From contig DBCM01000146.1 in assembly GCA_002293045.1 (NCBI GenBank), forward strand, positions 1 to 14,638: a DNA stretch of 14,638 bases. The letters run 5' to 3'. A model generated the notes under the pieces. The model was given only the letters and a program-made list of their open reading frames with translations. It searched no databases and was not told the DNA's origin. Positions 13,459 through 14,638 of this stretch are shown here, piece after piece (within the stretch, counting starts at the first letter, position 1; the number at the start of each line of letters is the position of its first letter). The position numbers and the translations under genes are program-made. This stretch comes from Flavobacteriales bacterium UBA958. Its GTDB lineage: Bacteria > Bacteroidota > Bacteroidia > Flavobacteriales_D > Crocinitomicaceae.

Positions 13459-14276
13459 TAGCCCTTACGAGAATTAAATCCAACCAGTAAGCTCAGTCTA
13501 AATCCGGAATTTGTGGTTTCACCCGGAATTGTTTGATACGTCCCTGTATTCCAATCATACACTTGTTCATCTGGGAGAATTTTCTTGATGTTTGGACTAA
13601 ACGCGATGTTGATAGGGAAGGTGATTTTTCCCACCTTGAAGGATGCTCCAGCGGCCATGACAATACCAAATCCAGCCAAGGAAGCAGAAGGTCCAACTCC
13701 AAACTCGACTCCATTTGCACCTCGAAAACCAATTATTCCGGATGCGCTCGGTAAAAACAATCCTTGTTCAATTCCACCAATCAGAGGAATAAATTCAATT
13801 AGTCCAGCAGCTCCATTTTCTAAGGTGAAGATACGCGTTTCAAATTGCCACCCAAATTGTGATACAAACGGAGTGATATCTGCCCGATTAAATGCATCAG
13901 CAATCCGAGTACGCGTGGTTCCTGCACTGATGTAGGTTAAGCCTACCCTTGGTCCCCCGTAGCGCTTCGTGGGAATGAGCATTTCATCTTCAATAGGGTC
14001 GGGTCCTGCAGGTGTATTGGGTTTATTTGAATTAGATACAATCGGAGCAGGGCCATAATTCTCAACCGTACCATTTTTGTATGTGATGGAGCTTAAATCC
14101 GTTAGATTCATTGAGTATACAGGTCCGTCGCTTGTCTTTTTAAATTTTACAAGGGATGGAGTCACCTCCAAAATGCTTCCGTTAATTTGCGTACCATTTT
14201 TAAGGACAATAAGATCCTGTGAAAATAAAACACTTGTTATTACTAGGCTTAATGCCAGCGACAAAATAGTTTTCAT
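13458..14276 (-). CDS. Predicted outer-membrane beta-barrel-like protein, cassette copy 2, B type
   Basis: A 272-residue paralogue of the 11761-12582 protein. A signal peptide (1-19, ending VLFSQ) is followed by one beta module DLIVLKNGTQINGSILEVTP (21-40) plus GPVYSMNLTDLSSITYKNGT (51-70), and a short Pro/Asn linker (about 80-94). The glycine-rich strand region starts at RYGGPRVGLTYI (105-116) and includes FVSQFGWQFETRIF (137-150), LIEFIPLIGGIEQGLFLPS (159-177) and FGVGPSASLAGFGIVMAAGA (192-211), ending LSLLVGFNSRKG. Relative to its paralogue it has insertions near 233-256. It is the first gene of the cassette array, with a TAATTTTG box 21 bp upstream, and is coupled to the following A-type gene by a TAATG overlap. 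The function is unknown; the barrel assignment is inferred from strand pattern. Confidence 0.85.
   Translation of the reverse strand: MKTILSLALSLVITSVLFSQDLIVLKNGTQINGSILEVTPSLVKFKKTSDGPVYSMNLTDLSSITYKNGTVENYGPAPIVSNSNKPNTPAGPDPIEDEMLIPTKRYGGPRVGLTYISAGTTRTRIADAFNRADITPFVSQFGWQFETRIFTLENGAAGLIEFIPLIGGIEQGLFLPSASGIIGFRGANGVEFGVGPSASLAGFGIVMAAGASFKVGKITFPINIAFSPNIKKILPDEQVYDWNTGTYQTIPGETTNSGFRLSLLVGFNSRKG
13615..13702. repeat. 88 bp near-identical patch, copy 2 (partner 11900-11987)
   Basis: Counterpart of the patch in the other B-type gene. Bases 13653 and 13674 are the only differences and both are silent. The region encodes the glycine-rich strand pair around PSASLAGFGIVMAAG. Confidence 0.85.
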
Positions 14277-14297
14277 GTAATTTAAATTTGATGATTA

Positions 14298-14305
14298 CAA
14301 AATTA
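14298..14305 (-). promoter_or_regulatory. Candidate -7 element for cassette copy 2
   Basis: TAATTTTG on the minus strand matches TAnnTTTG, 21 bp before the ATG at 14276, in a 119 bp gap. TTTGACAA at 14336-14343 and TAACTT at 14371-14376 recur upstream of cassette copy 1 in the same order. No good -33 element is visible. Confidence 0.5.
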
Positions 14306-14395
14306 GTAATTTTATTAAACAGGTCGATTTGCGGATTTGACAACTAGGTAAAAACAAGTTGTGATATAAGTAACTTAGCGAATACAACATCTTTT

Positions 14396-14638
14396 TCAAA
14401 AATGAATCTCTTTTGCTTTCTTCCAGTGATGCCCTGGCGTTTCTTGTCCTTCGTCTTGCCAGCCTTGAAAAACCTTGAGCATATTGCGTTTGTCAGGAAT
14501 CAAATAAAAGTAATCACCTGACCCGGCATACCAGCTCCCACACGCAGCGATTGCATTTGATGGAATGTCCATGTCGGAAAATTGACTTTTTTCAACGAGT
14601 GCTGCATCTCCCATAACTTTTGCAACTAAGGTGGTTTC
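14396..14638 (-). CDS. C-terminal end of an unrecognised protein (5' end outside the window)
   Basis: The frame is open from the right edge: eight codons (ETTLVAKV) precede the first Met, so the visible 80 residues are probably the tail of a longer protein rather than a short gene starting at 14614. The sequence contains AACGSWYAGSGDYFYLIP and KVFQGWQDEGQETPGHHWKK, rich in aromatic residues, Gly and His, and ends KEIHF. I do not recognise a family. The gene ends 119 bp before the first cassette gene and is on the same strand, but that gap holds a promoter box for the cassette, so co-transcription is uncertain. Confidence 0.6.
   Translation of the reverse strand, partial: ETTLVAKVMGDAALVEKSQFSDMDIPSNAIAACGSWYAGSGDYFYLIPDKRNMLKVFQGWQDEGQETPGHHWKKAKEIHF

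Larger units (their letters stand above)
11006..14276 (-). repeat. Tandem duplication of a two-gene cassette (B-A, B-A)
   Basis: Two successive units, 14276-12706 and 12582-11006, each encode a B-type protein (272 and 273 residues) followed by an A-type protein (250 and 251 residues). Both units have the same one-base stop-start overlap, and their upstream regions share TTTGACAA, TAACTT and a TAnnTTTG box. The B copies are strongly conserved and the A copies much less so. This is an old tandem duplication including the promoter. Confidence 0.85.

Noticed and set aside
14341..14361. CAACT...AGTTG inverted repeat as a terminator of the right-edge gene
   Set aside because: The stem is only five pairs with an 11-base loop and no following U tract; too weak to call.

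Overview
The window looks like chromosomal DNA from a member of Bacteroidota, most likely a Flavobacteriia-type marine or freshwater bacterium. The evidence is a set of AT-rich intergenic regions with the Bacteroidota -7 promoter motif TAnnTTTG a short distance upstream of several starts, mostly weak or absent Shine-Dalgarno sequences, a CrtD-type carotenoid desaturase of flavobacterial flavour, and secreted proteins with N-terminal beta modules and C-terminal tails that recur in Bacteroidota. All genes but one are on the minus strand. Coding density is high: the largest gap is about 178 bp (273-450), so no stretch of 300 bp lacks a gene. I see no tRNA, rRNA, CRISPR array, insertion sequence, integrase or origin.

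Layout, left to right: (1) an HU-type DNA-binding protein on the minus strand (1-272, stop codon cut by the edge), divergent from (2) a CrtD-like carotenoid desaturase on the plus strand (451-1923). (3) A minus-strand pair made of a membrane-anchored phosphodiester-glycosidase-domain protein and a secreted TPR protein (3876 down to 1901). The pair is joined by an ATGA overlap, and the TPR gene overlaps crtD tail to tail by 23 bp. (4) A four-gene exporter operon (9036 down to 3987): TetR regulator, ABC permease/ATPase, HlyD-type adaptor and TolC-type outer membrane channel. It has ATGA overlaps or a 12 bp gap throughout, and a palindrome next to the promoter looks like the TetR operator. (5) A DUF2237 protein overlapping a SelO pseudokinase/AMPylase (10935 down to 9123). 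(6) A tandemly duplicated two-gene cassette (14276 down to 11006): a predicted outer-membrane beta-barrel-like protein (B type) followed by a secreted or membrane protein (A type), each pair joined by a TAATG stop-start overlap and each with its own promoter. (7) The C-terminal end of an unrecognised protein at the right edge.

How the genes work together: the TetR-ABC-HlyD-TolC set is a complete tripartite export machine that appears self-regulated. Its ABC subunit has lost almost every catalytic motif of the nucleotide-binding domain (Walker A lysine, Walker B aspartate, LSGGQ and H-loop histidine), yet the rest of the operon is intact. This is the most unusual observation in the window. The duplicated B-A cassette is the second: both halves share one small N-terminal module (one copy in B, two in A), which suggests the two proteins act in one envelope structure, although their function is unknown. 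I did not find a clearly new defence, mobile or RNA system.
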